Shown one piece after another: positions 61,720 to 64,000 of a stretch of DNA of 64,000 nt. Position numbers and translations under genes: made by a program. This DNA comes from Stromatinia cepivora (lineage: Eukaryota; Ascomycota; Leotiomycetes; Helotiales; Sclerotiniaceae), in assembly GCA_014898415.1 (NCBI GenBank), contig RCTD01000008.1, forward strand, positions 186,001 through 250,000, given 5' to 3'. Position 1 is the stretch's first letter; each line of letters opens with the position of its first letter. The notes beneath the pieces are model-generated. The model was not told the origin of the DNA. It was given only the letters and a program-made list of their open reading frames with translations, and did no database searches.

Positions 61720-62978
61720 CTAGACAATTTCTTCCCACTCTCTTGTCACCTTCTCCTCATGGGCACCCCAAGCTAGAAACTGATCCTTTAGCTCAATCAA
61801 CCGTCGCCTCTTGCATCGGACCAATTCCATTTCTTTCTCGTTTTCCTCAAGCATCAACTCAATTTCCCTTAAAGACGAAGTCATAAACGTCTTCTCATTG
61901 CGGATATGTTCTTGAAATGATGTTCTTGATCTTTTGCGTCGACCAGCCGGTGAACTATCATTCTGGTGTTTGGGTGCTGTCATAGGTCAGCAAGGATTCC
62001 AAGAGGAACTAGATAGAGCTTACGAGACTTTGTTCCAGAATACTTCCACTTCTTGCTCTGTGGTGCAGTCGAGCTGCCAGAGCTTTCTGCTTTGTGTCAA
62101 ATCAAGTGTGGCTAAGATGATTGATTTCGAAACTTACTTGATGAGTACCTGGGTTCAACCTGTTGCGTTTCTTGAAGAGTCTTCGATTGCTTGTTGCTCT
62201 CTTAGGTCAAGTCAATAACCACGGAGCCTAATGAATGCTGTGCAGGTATAACCACAGTGGGCTGATCTGCTTCGCGGGGTTCGGGTCTATCTGGTGTTGA
62301 TTGCCCCTCATTCTCCTCAGTCAAGTCGATGACAAAAGAGCTCAACGAATGCTGCGCAACTATAGCTATAGTGGGCTGATCTGCTTCGCCAGGTTCGGAT
62401 TTGATAAGCTTATCATCAGTCACCCCTGAGGCTTCTGAGTGGTTCGGGGAGGGCCCGGACTCGCAGACTGTGACAGCAACCACTGCTGAGGCTTCTGAGT
62501 GGTTTGGGTAGGGCTCGGAGCCGTAGACTGTCTCAGCAACCATTCCTGAGACTGGAGCCTGCAAACAGTTGGGAAGAAGATTGATATTATTGTTGTCGAC
62601 TGCACAAACTGGAACCAACGGCGAAGAGGCTGCTGCAGATAAATCCGAAGCTAGTTTTGTAGTCGAATCCGGTACATATGATTTTGAGGAGCTGGCAGTG
62701 ACTGGTGATGCTGCTTTTGCTGATCGGACATCGTTGTCAAAGGAGTCGATTTCAGGACAAAATTTCTCCAACGGCATATTCATATTTTCATCTATCCAAT
62801 CTGTATCCGTAGAGTACGCTGCAAATCAGTGACGTCTCATATGTAGCTGTCAGATTGCGAGGAAGCACGTACCTATACTACTGTCGCTGATGCTGTCGCT
62901 GATGCTGTCACTGATGCTGTCGTAGGGTTCTAAGGTATGAGTTATCGAGATCGTAGTGACGGGAGATGTTGAAGTCAT
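61720..62978 (-). CDS. hypothetical protein with SUMO-interaction-like motifs, possibly frame-broken
   Basis: Exons 62873-62978 and 62202-62818 (minus) give 240 residues ending right after SVVIDLT. The 54-nt intron has GTACGT/TTGCAG borders. Features: a DSISDSISDSISDS run encoded by a 12-bp repeat; a 22-residue duplication around NHSEAS; and a 38-residue duplication (EADQPT...AQHSL...VIDLT) that makes two SIM-like cores, FVIDLTEENEG and VVIDLT. Beyond the stop, exons ending 62149, 62024-62086 and 61720-61976 stay in one frame if a single base near 62204 is skipped. They add a basic region (AGRRKRSR) and a charged helix to TAA at 61720. So the gene may be frame-broken, misread, or really end at 62202. 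Function unknown; SUMO binding is inferred from motif only. Confidence 0.5.
62206..62399 (-). repeat. 114-bp coding duplication
   Basis: Two copies beginning at 62206 (GTCAAGTCAATAACCAC) and 62320 (GTCAAGTCGATGACAAA), 114 bp (38 codons) apart, share GTGGGCTGATCTGCTTCGC. They encode the duplicated SIM-like module. Confidence 0.85.
62879..62922 (-). repeat. 12-bp coding microsatellite
   Basis: Three to four units of CTGTCGCTGATG/CTGTCACTGATG encode the Asp-Ser-Ile-Ser repeats of the hypothetical protein. Confidence 0.9.
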
Positions 62979-63326
62979 CGTGATGGATAGCTGGATTGAG
63001 ATGGAAGAAGTTTTGATTGAAAAGAAAGATCGATGGAGAAGCTCAGAACTGGACACAGCTCATCTTCTTATACTGGCTCTCTTCTCAGGATCCTTGACCA
63101 TTGAAGCTCGTCTTATGACCTCTTTACCCCTGGCGGAAGCAATATGCAAGGCCCTTCTCTCGAAACACCGTTATCTAGGATGACGAGAGGTGGTCCGCAG
63201 TCTCTAGCTTGGGCGCGTAAAGAGACAGTGTACATACAGGACCTTCCCCTGTATGACGAGCTTGAAGGCATTCTGCTTAGGCAGATCGCGCTATCCCGCG
63301 CTATTTCGGGTCCTTAAGGTTGTTCT
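62979..63326. other. intergenic, no gene seen
   Basis: Upstream of the hypothetical gene, with short open frames only. Confidence 0.45.
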
Positions 63327-63657
63327 TATGCCTCCTATCACAACGATGCATTGCCTCGCAACAGACTACTAGATCTAACACAGCTGCAGGTCTCAGCTCT
63401 CGAGCAATCATTCGTACTGGTAAACGTTCCTTGCCGCGTCAAGACAACTTGTGAGGCTTCGTCACTCATGAAATTCGGTAAATCTTTCTCCTATGCCTCC
63501 TATCATCACGATGCATTGCCTCCCAACACACTACTAGATCTAACACAGCTGCAGGTCTCAGCCCTCGAGCAATCATTCGTACTGGTAGACCTTCCTTGCC
63601 GCATCAAGACAACTGTGAGGCTTCGTCACTCATGAAACTCGGTAACTCTTTCTCCTA
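63327..63657. repeat. 167-bp tandem duplication
   Basis: Copies start at 63327 and 63494. Both run from TATGCCTCCTATCA through CAGCTGCAGGTCTCAGC to TCTTTCTCCTA, with a few percent divergence and one small indel. Both copies are mostly open in one plus frame (QLQVSALEQSFVLV repeated), so the unit may derive from a coding segment. Confidence 0.92.
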
Positions 63658-64000
63658 GAACAACCATCTTGTCAGCTGGACTAGACCCTTCTGCCCGCCG
63701 TCACCTACACTCAGCCCATGTACTCAACCATAAATAACATCCTAGCAGCATACAGAGTCCCATACTACAAGATTGAATCTCCTCCAATTGATCTCAAGGT
63801 GACAATGGATTCGAGGTACATGTGGCCCGCAAGAATGTATCACTTAAGACCTTGTATGCATGTGCATGGTACACAAGGCAGATTAGAGACACCAAAATAT
63901 TTCTCCCTTATCTGCTTCTTTCTACTTATATCATTGCGGTTCCTTCCTGCACTTTTTCACTTCGAAGTTCATCAACACCATTCCCTTTGATTTTCGTACT
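63658..64000. other. window end, no gene assigned
   Basis: An open stretch at 63718-63990 (+) has no recognisable domain and is cut near the window edge. Confidence 0.35.

Overview
This 64 kb window comes from a filamentous ascomycete (Pezizomycotina). Genes are intron-bearing with mostly short introns (47-98 nt, one of 266 nt), GT/AG borders and CTRAY-like branch sites. The content is typical for that group: a HET-domain protein, a Zn(II)2Cys6 factor, a LaeA-like methyltransferase, acid trehalase and a DUF3435 relic. Gene style and protein wording recall Leotiomycetes such as Botrytis/Sclerotinia. That placement is an impression from memory, not a search result.

Layout. 1-7557: no convincing gene, a long repeat-bearing region upstream of a Zn2Cys6 regulator (7558-9323, +). 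9.3-11.5 kb: a spacer with a large hexanucleotide array and a 14-bp minisatellite. 11.5-16.2 kb: a SAM methyltransferase (-), the proteasomal deubiquitinase UBP6 (-) and, divergent from it, the Arp2/3 subunit ARPC4 (+). 17.1-19.1 kb: a HET-domain protein, then decayed sequence with a broken MFS N-terminus. 22-27.5 kb: a peroxisomal acyl-CoA thioesterase and EFR3, the plasma-membrane anchor of PI4-kinase. 30 kb: a small Gln-rich gene. 32.1-34.4 kb: a two-finger C2H2 protein with internal coding repeats.

37.7-47.5 kb is accessory: a broken conserved fungal gene, the C-terminal half of a decayed DHA2-type MFS transporter, a divergently placed and decayed flavin monooxygenase, then two apparently intact enzymes, a PLP-dependent decarboxylase and a LaeA-like methyltransferase. 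Together they look like a dying secondary-metabolism locus (inference). 50.6-58.4 kb returns to housekeeping genes: secreted acid trehalase, an ArfGAP-UBA protein and a DUF985 cupin.

The last 4 kb is again accessory: a DUF3435 (tyrosine-recombinase-related) pseudogene with an intact intron but in-frame stops, a protein with two SUMO-interaction-like motifs inside duplicated segments and an apparent one-base frame break, and a 167-bp tandem duplication.

Exon borders were deduced by eye from splice consensus and reading-frame continuity. For spliced genes, start and end give the whole CDS span and exons are listed in the evidence.
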